A stretch of 45,925 bases of DNA from positions 1 to 45,925 of the forward strand of contig CANSPM010000031.1 of the NCBI GenBank assembly GCA_947648875.1, given 5' to 3'. The first letter of the stretch is position 1. Every line of letters starts with the position of its first letter. This DNA is from an uncultured Lachnospiraceae bacterium. GTDB taxonomy: Bacteria; Bacillota; Clostridia; Lachnospirales; Lachnospiraceae. Both the position numbers and the translations under genes were made by a program. The notes beneath the pieces were generated by a model that was not told the DNA's origin, did not search any database, and saw nothing but the letters and a program-made list of their open reading frames with translations. Positions 26,363-34,359 of this stretch are shown piece after piece.

Positions 26363-27286
26363 CTATTGACTATTGGCCATGTCGCACAGTTCCGTCAGCA
26401 TCTTGGGAAGTTCTGTCTCCATGTTCTCGTTCGTAAACTGGCAGGTGCCCACCGCCTTGTGGCCGCCGCCGTTATATTTCAGCATCAGGCTGCCCACATT
26501 GACATCGCTGGTGCGGTTTAGGATGCTGTATCCCACAGCGGCGGAACATCCCTGACCGCCCCGACCGCTGACAATCCAGGCGGAGATATTCTGTTCGGGG
26601 TACATGCTGTAGATCATAAAGCGGTTGCCAGTATAGATGGTGTCCACCCCTCGCAGGTCAGTGATGATCACATTACCCTCCGTGCGGGTATACTTGGTCA
26701 CCATCTCTTTGAATTTCTCTGTCTGCTCATTGTACATTTCAATGCGTTCCTGTACGTCCGGCAATGCCAGGATTTCCTGCGTGCTCATGGTGCGGCAGGC
26801 ATCCATCAGCATTTCCATCAGCTGATAGTTGGAGATGGTGAACTGCCGGAAACGTCCCAGCCCTGTGCGGGGGTCCATCAAAAAGCCCACCAGAATCCAT
26901 CCCTGGGGGTTCATCACCTCGTCTATGGTCAGATGGCCAGAGTCCACCTTGTCCACGGCCTCCATCATATCGTCAAACTGTGGAAAGCGCTCCTTGCCGC
27001 CGTAGTACTCGTAGATGATCCGGGCGCAGGATGGCGTGATGCGGCTTTCGCCTTTGTATTTTCCCTTTAACTCGTTTCTCTCATGTTCGCTGGAATGGTG
27101 GTCAAACCACAAACCGCACCCCTCCACAAAGGGTACATTGGCCAGGCAGTCATTCGCATTTACCTCCACCAGGCCGTCCTGTAGATCCTTGGGATGGGCA
27201 AACTTCCAACTGTCAATTATACCGGCCTCCTTCAGTAGTGCGCCGCAGGCCAATCCGTCAAAGTCAGAACGCGTAATCAGTCTCAT
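26363..27286 (-). CDS. DHH family phosphoesterase
   Basis: This 307-residue protein has the DHH signature SDFDGLACG (D8, D10), the FDHHSSEHE motif (D62, H63, H64) and a C-terminal DHHA1-like GGGHKAVGTCQF segment. Such stand-alone DHH proteins are often annotated as exopolyphosphatase-related and include nanoRNases and cyclic dinucleotide phosphodiesterases. The substrate cannot be assigned. A diguanylate cyclase lies nearby, but this protein has no PAS/GGDEF domains of the GdpP type. AAGGA is 10 bases upstream of the ATG. Confidence 0.88.
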   Translation of the reverse strand: MRLITRSDFDGLACGALLKEAGIIDSWKFAHPKDLQDGLVEVNANDCLANVPFVEGCGLWFDHHSSEHERNELKGKYKGESRITPSCARIIYEYYGGKERFPQFDDMMEAVDKVDSGHLTIDEVMNPQGWILVGFLMDPRTGLGRFRQFTISNYQLMEMLMDACRTMSTQEILALPDVQERIEMYNEQTEKFKEMVTKYTRTEGNVIITDLRGVDTIYTGNRFMIYSMYPEQNISAWIVSGRGGQGCSAAVGYSILNRTSDVNVGSLMLKYNGGGHKAVGTCQFTNENMETELPKMLTELCDMANSQ

Positions 27287-27307
27287 GGGTATTATTCCTT
27301 TCTTATT

Positions 27308-27530
27308 TAGAGTTCCGCATATTCCAGATAAATGCGCAATCCGTTGCAGAATATCGTGCTGCTAAAGGCATCCCGATATCCAGCAGCGCACTTATCTGTA
27401 ATATGCTGTATAGAGTTCCGCATATTCCAGATAAATGCGCAATCCGTTGCAGAATATCGTGCTGCTAAAGGCATCCCGATATCCGGCAGCGCACTTATTT
27501 TGAATATGCTGTATAGAGTCTCGCATATTT
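27308..27530. repeat. 103-bp tandem repeat with conserved outer stem
   Basis: Two full units (27308-27410 and 27411-27513) and the start of a third (27514 to about 27530) repeat with a 103-base period and only a few differences. In each unit the segment GCATATTCCAGATAA (27317-27331; 27420-27434) pairs with a near-complementary segment at its end (27392-27406, 14 of 15; 27495-27509, 13 of 15). Inner GTGCTGCT/AGCAGC pairings are also possible. It lies between the DHH gene and the next membrane protein gene. No convincing reading frame was chosen here. Confidence 0.85.
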
Positions 27531-27563
27531 TTTGTAAACATATAACAATTATATCCTGTACGG

Positions 27564-28217
27564 CTATGGATTGCAAGGGGCATCGGATGGCTTTTCCCCG
27601 GTGAGGAGCTGGCGGTCCGTCCAAATACGATACCAGAATATGCCCAGAAAAATCAGCTGTATGATAAAATAGAGCAGGGAGACCCAGCCAAGATCATAAA
27701 ACCACACCAGCACGGATACCACTCCCGCAAAACTGCTGATAATCATAAAAATGATGGACAGATTGTTGAAGCTGTGGTTCTCCGTGGTATTCAACCTGTC
27801 ACAGACATGGAGCATGGCCCGCATCAGCACTAACACCTGGAGGATGCCGGAGACAAAATACAGCAGGTATCCGGCACGAAATCTTATGTCGCCGTTCAGT
27901 GAAAAGGGCATCAACTGCTGGCACAGATAGAAGCCCAGGCTGACTGCGGTCTGTGGAAGCATCTTGAAAAAATGTTTGTTTTCAGGTCCCAGCATGACGC
28001 AGGCCGCTGCCAGAAGGAGATAGCCAAGCACATCCGGCAGCAGGTCCAGCGTCAGATGATGCCCGATCACATGGTTCACCACCAGATTCACGGTCTCAGG
28101 GGCCTCCGTGGGAAATGGCTCAAAGGCGGGATAACTCCAGGCGGGGACGCGTATGTCCACCACCAGCAACACCACGGACAGAAACAGTATATAATAAGGT
28201 GCCAGTTTTCTATTCAT
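27564..28217 (-). CDS. Membrane protein of unknown function downstream of diguanylate cyclase
   Basis: This 217-residue protein has about six hydrophobic helices and a periplasm-like loop with Pro and acidic residues after the first helix. I do not recognise a family. It starts 29 bases after the diguanylate cyclase stop, with TTGGAG as ribosome site, so it is likely in the same transcript and may be a membrane partner or an unrelated passenger. Confidence 0.7.
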   Translation of the reverse strand: MNRKLAPYYILFLSVVLLVVDIRVPAWSYPAFEPFPTEAPETVNLVVNHVIGHHLTLDLLPDVLGYLLLAAACVMLGPENKHFFKMLPQTAVSLGFYLCQQLMPFSLNGDIRFRAGYLLYFVSGILQVLVLMRAMLHVCDRLNTTENHSFNNLSIIFMIISSFAGVVSVLVWFYDLGWVSLLYFIIQLIFLGIFWYRIWTDRQLLTGEKPSDAPCNP

Positions 28218-28246
28218 TTTTATACTCCAATCAATCGTTGAAATAT

Positions 28247-29548
28247 TTAAAGTTTTGTCACAATCCGGTTGCGTCCATTGTTCTTGCCATAATACAGCCT
28301 GTCGTCCGCGTCCCGCAGCAGGTCTTTTAATTCCCTGGCTGGGTCACAGGCCATACCAAAGGTCATGGTTATGTAAATCCGGTTTTCCCCGGACTGCACG
28401 CAGGAGGAGCGGATCTCGTCGAGCATTGCGCTGAGAGACGCATGCGCGTCTTCCAGCCGACTGTTTTCATACACCAGCAGAAATTCCTCACCTCCCCAGC
28501 GGATGGCGTAGCCTCTGTTTTTCATATGCTTGCGCAGGATGTGAGCCACATTTTTGAGAACCATGTCTCCGCACGGATGACCGTAGGTGTCGTTTACCTT
28601 TTTAAAGAAGTCGATATCGCCGATTACAAGAGTAAAGGGGGTGTTTTGGGATCTGGCTTTTTCTGCGGTTTCGTTCAGACGGCGTCCGCCACTGCGGCGA
28701 TTATAAAGTTCGGTAAGACTGTCCCGCTCGATCAGACTGCGCAGGGAGCGCTGCATGGAAAGAGCGGAACGGCCAAGCTCAGACAATTCATCCCCGCGCT
28801 TTAACACGGCAGAGTCCAGTTCCTCGTTCAGATTGCCAGTGGCTACCTGAGAGAAGAAGGCGCGCAGACCGTATAGCGCTTTCAGAAAAGTGCCTGCGTA
28901 ATAGATGGAGAACAGGCAGACCAGCGCGAGCGCCAGGATTCCCACAATCACTATGGGGGACAGAGCCTGATTGACCTGCCGGTTGACTTCTGCGGCAGGC
29001 TTTCCCACAAACAGGATGCCTGTGGTCTTTCCGTCGCTGTTGCATAGCGGGGTGTAATAGCCGAAATAGGTGGTTTCCCGGATCAGCACATTGTCATAAA
29101 AGCAGGAGTTCCCCTCCTTGAGCACGTCCGTCAACACCTGCGCGGGGGCCTGGGTGCCGATGATTCTCTCACCGTCCCAGTTTTTAATGGTAGTCAGAAT
29201 GCGGGTGTCCTGATAAAACAATGTCACATCGGTGCCGGTGCGCTCATGAATACTGTCGATCAAACGGTAGTCGCTGGTGATGTCGATGCCGCCTTTGTAC
29301 AGGGACAGCGCCGCGTCGCCCACTAGGGTATAGTCTCCGGGGTATGCGGTGTTAAGCAGGGTGTCCACCAGACAGGCCACATTTTTAAGTTCCCCGCATA
29401 CCTGTTGCTGCATGCTCTTCTGGAAGGTGGCGCTGCTGAAAATTATGACGACAATGCCGTAAATCAGCAGCGGGATCATGCTGATAGCCGGAAAAGAATA
29501 GTATAGTTTTCCTCGCTTGTTCTTAACATTTTTCTCTCTTTCACTCAT
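28247..29548 (-). CDS. Diguanylate cyclase with extracellular sensor domain
   Basis: This 433-residue protein makes c-di-GMP. A first helix (IPLLIYGIVVIIFSSATF) leads into a single-Cache-like outside domain of about 160 residues (ERTGTDVTLFYQDTRILTTI...FGYYTPLCNSDGKTTGILFVG). A second helix (IVIVGILALALVCLFSIYY), a HAMP-like segment and a GGDEF domain follow, with DSLTELYNRR, the D-I-D-F-F-K metal motif and active site GGEEF at 352-356. The family consensus at the active site is intact. I chose the ATG at 29548; the ribosome site is weak, and GTG seven codons earlier is an alternative. Longer frames run into the ileS leader and are unlikely. Confidence 0.9.
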   Translation of the reverse strand: MSEREKNVKNKRGKLYYSFPAISMIPLLIYGIVVIIFSSATFQKSMQQQVCGELKNVACLVDTLLNTAYPGDYTLVGDAALSLYKGGIDITSDYRLIDSIHERTGTDVTLFYQDTRILTTIKNWDGERIIGTQAPAQVLTDVLKEGNSCFYDNVLIRETTYFGYYTPLCNSDGKTTGILFVGKPAAEVNRQVNQALSPIVIVGILALALVCLFSIYYAGTFLKALYGLRAFFSQVATGNLNEELDSAVLKRGDELSELGRSALSMQRSLRSLIERDSLTELYNRRSGGRRLNETAEKARSQNTPFTLVIGDIDFFKKVNDTYGHPCGDMVLKNVAHILRKHMKNRGYAIRWGGEEFLLVYENSRLEDAHASLSAMLDEIRSSCVQSGENRIYITMTFGMACDPARELKDLLRDADDRLYYGKNNGRNRIVTKL

Positions 29549-29636
29549 AAAGCCGCTGTTTTTCACTGCCAACAAATCGCTGGTTCTGCCCGCGATCTGG
29601 CATCTCCTTTTCACATAGCGATAAAGTACTGAAAAT

Positions 29637-29665
29637 AGTATAAACGTAATACAGACAAATTGCAA
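29637..29665 (-). promoter_or_regulatory. Promoter of diguanylate cyclase gene
   Basis: On the minus strand TTGCAA (29660-29665), 17 bases, TATACT (29637-29642). It gives a leader of about 80 bases and diverges from the ileS promoter. Confidence 0.55.
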
Positions 29666-29703
29666 TGAAAAAGAAAATAAACTTTGCAAATAAACTTTTT
29701 CAC

Positions 29704-29733
29704 TTGACAGCAAAAGGAGGCTGGATTTATAAT
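29704..29733 (+). promoter_or_regulatory. Strong promoter of ileS
   Basis: TTGACA (29704-29709), 18 bases, TATAAT (29728-29733): both hexamers are perfect consensus. It implies a leader of about 175 bases before ileS. Confidence 0.85.
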
Positions 29734-29739
29734 CGGAGA

Positions 29740-29908
29740 CAAACGGAATGATCCGAAAAGCGCAGACGAAGAGTAGCGGGCAGGACCTCGTCCTTTTACG
29801 GACAAGGTTTTTTTGTATTTCCCAGACCGCAGCTTGGAGGTAAGGTCGCAAGGTACGCCGAAGTGACTTTACCCTTTAGAGTTATCGCGAAGCGATTTAA
29901 TCAGGAGG
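29740..29908 (+). promoter_or_regulatory. Structured ileS leader with attenuator-like terminator
   Basis: A stem ACCTcGTCC (29785-29793) with GGACaAGGT (29800-29808) carries one mismatch and is followed by seven T, giving an intrinsic terminator between promoter and gene. The GTCC of its left arm could instead pair with the GGAC just upstream, which would disrupt it. Further down, 29836-29846 and 29865-29875 form an 11-bp stem with wobbles, and a short ATCGC/GCGAT hairpin precedes the AGGAGG. A T-box leader is expected for ileS, but I could not find the conserved T-box bulge sequence, so the class is left open. Confidence 0.5.
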
Positions 29909-29916
29909 AACACGGA

Positions 29917-32900
29917 ATGTATCAGAAAGTTACGGCAGACCTTAATTTTGTGGACAGAGAGAAGCAGGTGGAAAAGTTCTGGAAGGAGCACGACATTTTC
30001 CGCAAGAGCCTGGAAAAGAATAAGGACGGGGAGACCTACACTTTTTACGACGGGCCGCCCACGGCCAACGGCAAGCCCCACATCGGCCATGTGGAGACCC
30101 GCGTCATCAAGGATATGATTCCCCGTTACCGCACCATGAAGGGCTATATGGTACCCCGCAAGGCGGGGTGGGACACCCATGGCCTGCCGGTGGAGATCGA
30201 GGTGGAAAAGATTCTGGGGTTGGACGGCAAGGACCAGATCGAAGCCTACGGTCTGGAACCCTTTATTGATAAATGTAAGGAAAGCGTCTGGAAATACAAG
30301 GGCATGTGGGAGGAGTTCTCAGGCACCGTGGGCTTCTGGGCCGATATGGACGACCCTTACGTGACCTATCACGACGACTTTATCGAGTCCGAGTGGTGGG
30401 CTTTAAAAGAGATCTGGAACAAGGGGCTTTTATACAAGGGCTTTAAGATTGTCCCTTATTGCCCCCGTTGCGGCACCCCCCTGTCCACCCAGGAGGTGGC
30501 CCAGGGTTATAAGCTGGTGAAGGAGCGCTCTGCCGTGGTCCGTTTTAAAGTAACCGGAGAGGATGCTTACTTCCTGGCCTGGACCACCACGCCCTGGACT
30601 CTGCCTTCCAACGTGGCGCTGTGCATGAACCCGGAGGAGACCTACTGCAAGGTGAAGGCCGCAGACGGATATACCTATTATATGGCGCAGGCGCTGCTTG
30701 ACAATGTGCTGGGGAAGCTGGGCTTGGAGGATACTCCTGCCTATGAGGTGATGGAGACTTATCGGGGCAAAGACCTGGAACATAAAGAGTATGAGCCGCT
30801 GTTTACCTGTGCCGGAGAGGCGGCGGAAAAACAGGGTAAGAAGGGATTTTTTGTAACTTGTGACAACTATGTCACTATGTCGGACGGCACTGGTATTGTA
30901 CACATTGCCCCCGCGTTCGGTGAGGATGACGCCAATGTGGGCCGCAAGTACGATCTGCCCTTTGTACAGTTCGTGGATGGAAAGGGCGAATTGACAGCAG
31001 AGACTCCCTATGGCGGTATCTTTGTCAAAAAGGCGGACCCTCAGATCATAAAGGATCTGGACGCTCAGGGCAAACTCTTTGACGCCCCTAAGTTTGAACA
31101 TGATTATCCTCACTGTTGGAGGTGCGATACTCCGCTGATTTATTATGCGAGAGAGTCCTGGTATATCAGGGAGACCGCCGTTAAAGAAGATCTGATCCGC
31201 AACAACAATACGGTGAACTGGATTCCCGAGTCCATCGGCACAGGGCGTTTTGGCAACTGGCTGGAGAACATTCAGGACTGGGCCATCTCCCGCAACCGCT
31301 ATTGGGGTACGCCGCTGAATATCTGGGAGTGCTCCTGCGGACATCAGGAATGCGTTGGCAGCCGCCAGGAGCTGGCAGACAAGGCCGGAGTGCCGGATGT
31401 TTCCAAAGTGGAACTGCATAGGCCTTATATCGACGAAGTGACCTATAACTGTCCCAAGTGCGGCGGGCAGATGAGACGTGTGCCCGAGGTATTGGATTGC
31501 TGGTTTGATTCCGGCGCCATGCCCTTTGCCCAGCACCATTATCCTTTCGAAAATAAGGAAGTATTTGAAAAGCAGTTTCCGGCGCAGTTTATCTCCGAGG
31601 CTGTGGACCAGACCAGAGGGTGGTTCCATTCCCTGATGGCGGAATCCACGCTGCTGTTTAACAAGGCTCCCTATGAAAATGTCATTGTGCTGGGCCATGT
31701 GCAGGATGAAAACGGCCAGAAGATGAGCAAGAGCAAGGGCAACGCGGTGGATCCCTTTGAAGCGCTGGCCCAGTATGGCGCGGATGCCATCAGATGGTAT
31801 TTTTACAGCAGCTGCGCTCCCTGGCTGCCCAAACGTTTCTCCGGCAAAATCGTGCAGGAAGGCCAGAGAAAGATTATGGGCACTCTGTGGAACACTTACG
31901 CGTTTTATGTGCTGTACGCCAATATTGATAATTTTGACGCTACCAAATATACGCTGGAATATGACAGGCTGTCGGTGATGGACAAATGGCTCCTGTCCAG
32001 ATTAAATACCGTGGTGGGCGAAGTGGACGAGAACCTGGACAAGTACCGGATTCCCGAGGCAGCCAAGGCTCTGGAGGATTTTGTGGACGAGATGAGCAAC
32101 TGGTATGTGCGCCGCAGCCGTGAGCGTTTCTGGGCCAAGGGCATGGAGCAGGACAAGATAAACGCCTACATGACCCTGTATACGGCGCTGGTGACCATCT
32201 GCAAGACCGCAGCTCCCATGATTCCCTTTATGACGGAGGACATTTATCAGAATCTGGTGCGGAGCATTGACGAAAACGCCCCGGAGAGCATCCACTTGTG
32301 CGATTTTCCTCAGGTACGGGGGGAGATGATCGACAGGGCGCTGGAGGAGTCCATGGAGAATGTGCTGGCCGTGGTGGTCATGGGCCGGGCCTGCCGCAAT
32401 GACGCGTCCATCAAGAACCGTCAGCCCATCGGCAGAATGTATATCAAGGCGGATTTCCGCCTGGACGCGTTCTACACCGATATCATCAAGGATGAACTGA
32501 ACGTCAAGGAAGTGGTCTTTGCCGATGATGTGCGGGATTTCACCTCCTACAGCTTTAAGCCGCAGCTCCGCACCGTGGGACCCAAATACGGCAGGCAATT
32601 GGCCGGCATTCAGAAGACGTTGGCATCCCTGGACGGCAACGCCGCCATGGATGAGCTGAAAGCAAATGGCAGGTTGGCCCTTGCTGTAGACGGCGCGGCG
32701 GTGGAACTCACCGAAGAGGATCTGCTGATCAGTGTGGTGCAAAAAGAGGGCTATGTGTCCCAGGAGGACAATCGGATGACCGTGGTGCTGGATACCAACC
32801 TGACAGAGGAGCTGATCGAGGAAGGTTTTGTCTACGAGATCATCAGCAAGATCCAGACCATGCGCAAGGATGCGGGCTTTGAGGTCATGGACCACATCCG

Positions 32901-33069
32901 GGTATCTTTGGGCGGTAACGCCAGGCTCTCCGCCGTTGCGGAGAAAAATCGGGAGGTCATCTGCGGCAAGGTGCTGGCGGATGAACTGACGGAGAATGCC
33001 TCTTACGCGGTCTCCAGGGAATGGAGCGTGAACGGGGAGAATGTGATTGTCAGCTTAGAGAAAATTTAA
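29917..33069 (+). CDS. ileS: Isoleucyl-tRNA synthetase
   Basis: This 1050-residue class I synthetase charges tRNA-Ile. HIGH is at residues 55-58 (NGKPHIGH) and KMSKS at 602-606 (GQKMSKSKGN). The editing domain lies between, with WTTTPWTLPSN, and the C-terminal anticodon-binding region contains the MSNWYVRRSRERFW segment. Length and motifs such as GWDTHGLPVE and VPYCPRCGTPLS suit the longer 'type 2' IleRS found in many Clostridia, a type often less sensitive to mupirocin (inference). The ATG at 29917 has AGGAGG 8 bases upstream; an open frame 18 codons earlier lies in the leader. Confidence 0.98.
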   Translation: MYQKVTADLNFVDREKQVEKFWKEHDIFRKSLEKNKDGETYTFYDGPPTANGKPHIGHVETRVIKDMIPRYRTMKGYMVPRKAGWDTHGLPVEIEVEKILGLDGKDQIEAYGLEPFIDKCKESVWKYKGMWEEFSGTVGFWADMDDPYVTYHDDFIESEWWALKEIWNKGLLYKGFKIVPYCPRCGTPLSTQEVAQGYKLVKERSAVVRFKVTGEDAYFLAWTTTPWTLPSNVALCMNPEETYCKVKAADGYTYYMAQALLDNVLGKLGLEDTPAYEVMETYRGKDLEHKEYEPLFTCAGEAAEKQGKKGFFVTCDNYVTMSDGTGIVHIAPAFGEDDANVGRKYDLPFVQFVDGKGELTAETPYGGIFVKKADPQIIKDLDAQGKLFDAPKFEHDYPHCWRCDTPLIYYARESWYIRETAVKEDLIRNNNTVNWIPESIGTGRFGNWLENIQDWAISRNRYWGTPLNIWECSCGHQECVGSRQELADKAGVPDVSKVELHRPYIDEVTYNCPKCGGQMRRVPEVLDCWFDSGAMPFAQHHYPFENKEVFEKQFPAQFISEAVDQTRGWFHSLMAESTLLFNKAPYENVIVLGHVQDENGQKMSKSKGNAVDPFEALAQYGADAIRWYFYSSCAPWLPKRFSGKIVQEGQRKIMGTLWNTYAFYVLYANIDNFDATKYTLEYDRLSVMDKWLLSRLNTVVGEVDENLDKYRIPEAAKALEDFVDEMSNWYVRRSRERFWAKGMEQDKINAYMTLYTALVTICKTAAPMIPFMTEDIYQNLVRSIDENAPESIHLCDFPQVRGEMIDRALEESMENVLAVVVMGRACRNDASIKNRQPIGRMYIKADFRLDAFYTDIIKDELNVKEVVFADDVRDFTSYSFKPQLRTVGPKYGRQLAGIQKTLASLDGNAAMDELKANGRLALAVDGAAVELTEEDLLISVVQKEGYVSQEDNRMTVVLDTNLTEELIEEGFVYEIISKIQTMRKDAGFEVMDHIRVSLGGNARLSAVAEKNREVICGKVLADELTENASYAVSREWSVNGENVIVSLEKI

Positions 33070-33078
33070 GCTGGGGTG

Positions 33079-33107
33079 AAAGGGCGGCTTTTTTGGCCGC
33101 CCTTTTT
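33079..33107 (+). terminator. ileS terminator
   Basis: GGGCGGC (33082-33088) and GCCGCCC (33096-33102) form a perfect stem, extended by A-T pairs, with a T5 tail. It ends the GC-rich ileS unit at the left edge of the AT-rich island. Confidence 0.92.
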
Positions 33108-33238
33108 CAATGTATATTCTTTTATTGCGGAAGGGGTATGCGGAGCGGTACTTTTACTTTTTATTAGAACTTTCAGTCGCTTTACATCTCGGCCCGTAAA
33201 ACTTGAAATAATAAAATACGGTATGAATATGAAGATGA

Positions 33239-33268
33239 AAACAGCAAATTAAATCATGTAAACAGCAA
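33239..33268 (+). promoter_or_regulatory. Direct repeat pair upstream of the peptide-cluster promoter
   Basis: Two copies of AAACAGCAA at 33239-33247 and 33260-33268 are spaced by 21 bases start to start, two helical turns, and end 30 bases before the -35. Two 9-bp repeats with a 12-bp spacer is the geometry of LytTR-type activators. No such regulator is in the window. Confidence 0.4.
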
Positions 33269-33298
33269 TATTTGAATAAACTATCGACAATTTTTGAG

Positions 33299-33327
33299 TA
33301 GACCAAAAAAGTTGTACGAGATATAAT
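33299..33327 (+). promoter_or_regulatory. Promoter of the peptide-maturation cluster
   Basis: TAGACC (33299-33304), 17 bases, TATAAT (33322-33327), 33 bases before the first start codon. Perfect -10 and a weak -35 would suit activation from the direct repeats just upstream. Confidence 0.5.
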
Positions 33328-33360
33328 GCAATAGAATGAACTATAAGAAGGATGAAGAAA

Positions 33361-34302
33361 ATGCATGTTGATTTACCGATTGTCCACCCGCCTATTGAAA
33401 CATATCAAGGGAACTCGTTTATATTGGGTATTTTGTTAGCACATCAAAATGTTTCTTGTATATATTTTAATAATTATATTAACATGTCATGCAAAGACAC
33501 GACGGATACTTTTTACATGAATCTCATGTTTACCAAGTCAATGTGGGAAGATTACCGTGTATGTGGTATTGCGGAAATGAACTTGTACGATACTCATAAT
33601 ATAGGAAAAAAAGAATTTGTTGATTTTTTAAAGGAAAGAATCAATCAGGGGTGCTATCTTCTTTTTTATAGAGTGGATGAGTATTATCTTTCGTATACAA
33701 AATATTATAATAAAGATCATTTTATACATGACTCGTATGTATACGGTTATAACAATGAATCTTTTTCGGTCATGGCGTACCAAAATAATAAGTTGAGTGA
33801 GATAAAAGTGCCGTATCAGGAGATTTGTGAAGCAGTATATTCCAGCTCATTTTGCACTTTCAGACCCAACCATGGCATTGAAGTAAATGTGAATTTGGAT
33901 CTGATTTATCAAGAATATCAGAATTATTATAATTCAGCGTTTGGGGATGTAAACCAGGAAGGGGTGGTTTATGGAATCAATACATATGATGTGTTGGTCG
34001 GTTGCCTGAATATGTTGATAAACTGCACAGACTTAGAGAGAAAAGAAATTGACCCCAGACCATTCAGATGTCTGTGGGAACACAAAAAAGTAATGAAAGA
34101 CCGCTTTGTGATGTTAAATGAAAAATATAGTGTTGGATATAGAATGTATCCTTTAGCTGTCGAATTGGACCGGATTGCACATACAGTGTTTATGATGGTA
34201 TTGAAGTTCAATATAACACGAGATGATAATCTGTTGAAAAGTATGATACAGTATTTAACTAAAATGAAAGAAAATGAATTGCAATGCAGATTTGTTGTTT
34301 AA
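33361..34302 (+). CDS. BtrH/C39-peptidase-like protein of the RiPP cluster
   Basis: This 313-residue protein resembles BtrH-N/papain-like proteins found in natural-product clusters. After a strand-rich N-terminus comes GCYLLFYRVDEYYLSY (D106) and then KDHFIHDSYVYGYNNES, which has the HxxxxxYGY pattern with H123 used by such folds. The N-terminal segment, where a Cys is expected, reads QGNSFILGILLAH, so a catalytic Cys may be replaced by Ser19 and the protein may be inactive as a peptidase. The C-terminal 130 residues are helical. The ATG at 33361 has AAGG 9 bases upstream; the ATG three codons earlier directly abuts that site. It is the first gene of the AT-rich island. Confidence 0.55.
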   Translation: MHVDLPIVHPPIETYQGNSFILGILLAHQNVSCIYFNNYINMSCKDTTDTFYMNLMFTKSMWEDYRVCGIAEMNLYDTHNIGKKEFVDFLKERINQGCYLLFYRVDEYYLSYTKYYNKDHFIHDSYVYGYNNESFSVMAYQNNKLSEIKVPYQEICEAVYSSSFCTFRPNHGIEVNVNLDLIYQEYQNYYNSAFGDVNQEGVVYGINTYDVLVGCLNMLINCTDLERKEIDPRPFRCLWEHKKVMKDRFVMLNEKYSVGYRMYPLAVELDRIAHTVFMMVLKFNITRDDNLLKSMIQYLTKMKENELQCRFVV

Positions 34303-34359
34303 CTAATTTTGCCTAATAAATTATGGGTTATGAAGTGGGGATAAAAGAGGAGGAATCCG

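Noticed and set aside
27307..27624. Open frame across the 103-bp repeat on the minus strand
   Set aside because: Openness comes from repetition of the same DNA, there is no ribosome site, and the overlap with the start of the repeats is better explained as structured non-coding sequence.
29549..29851. N-terminal extension of the diguanylate cyclase by 101 residues
   Set aside because: It covers the divergent promoters and ileS leader, has odd composition and no family match. The ATG at 29548 fits the protein layout.
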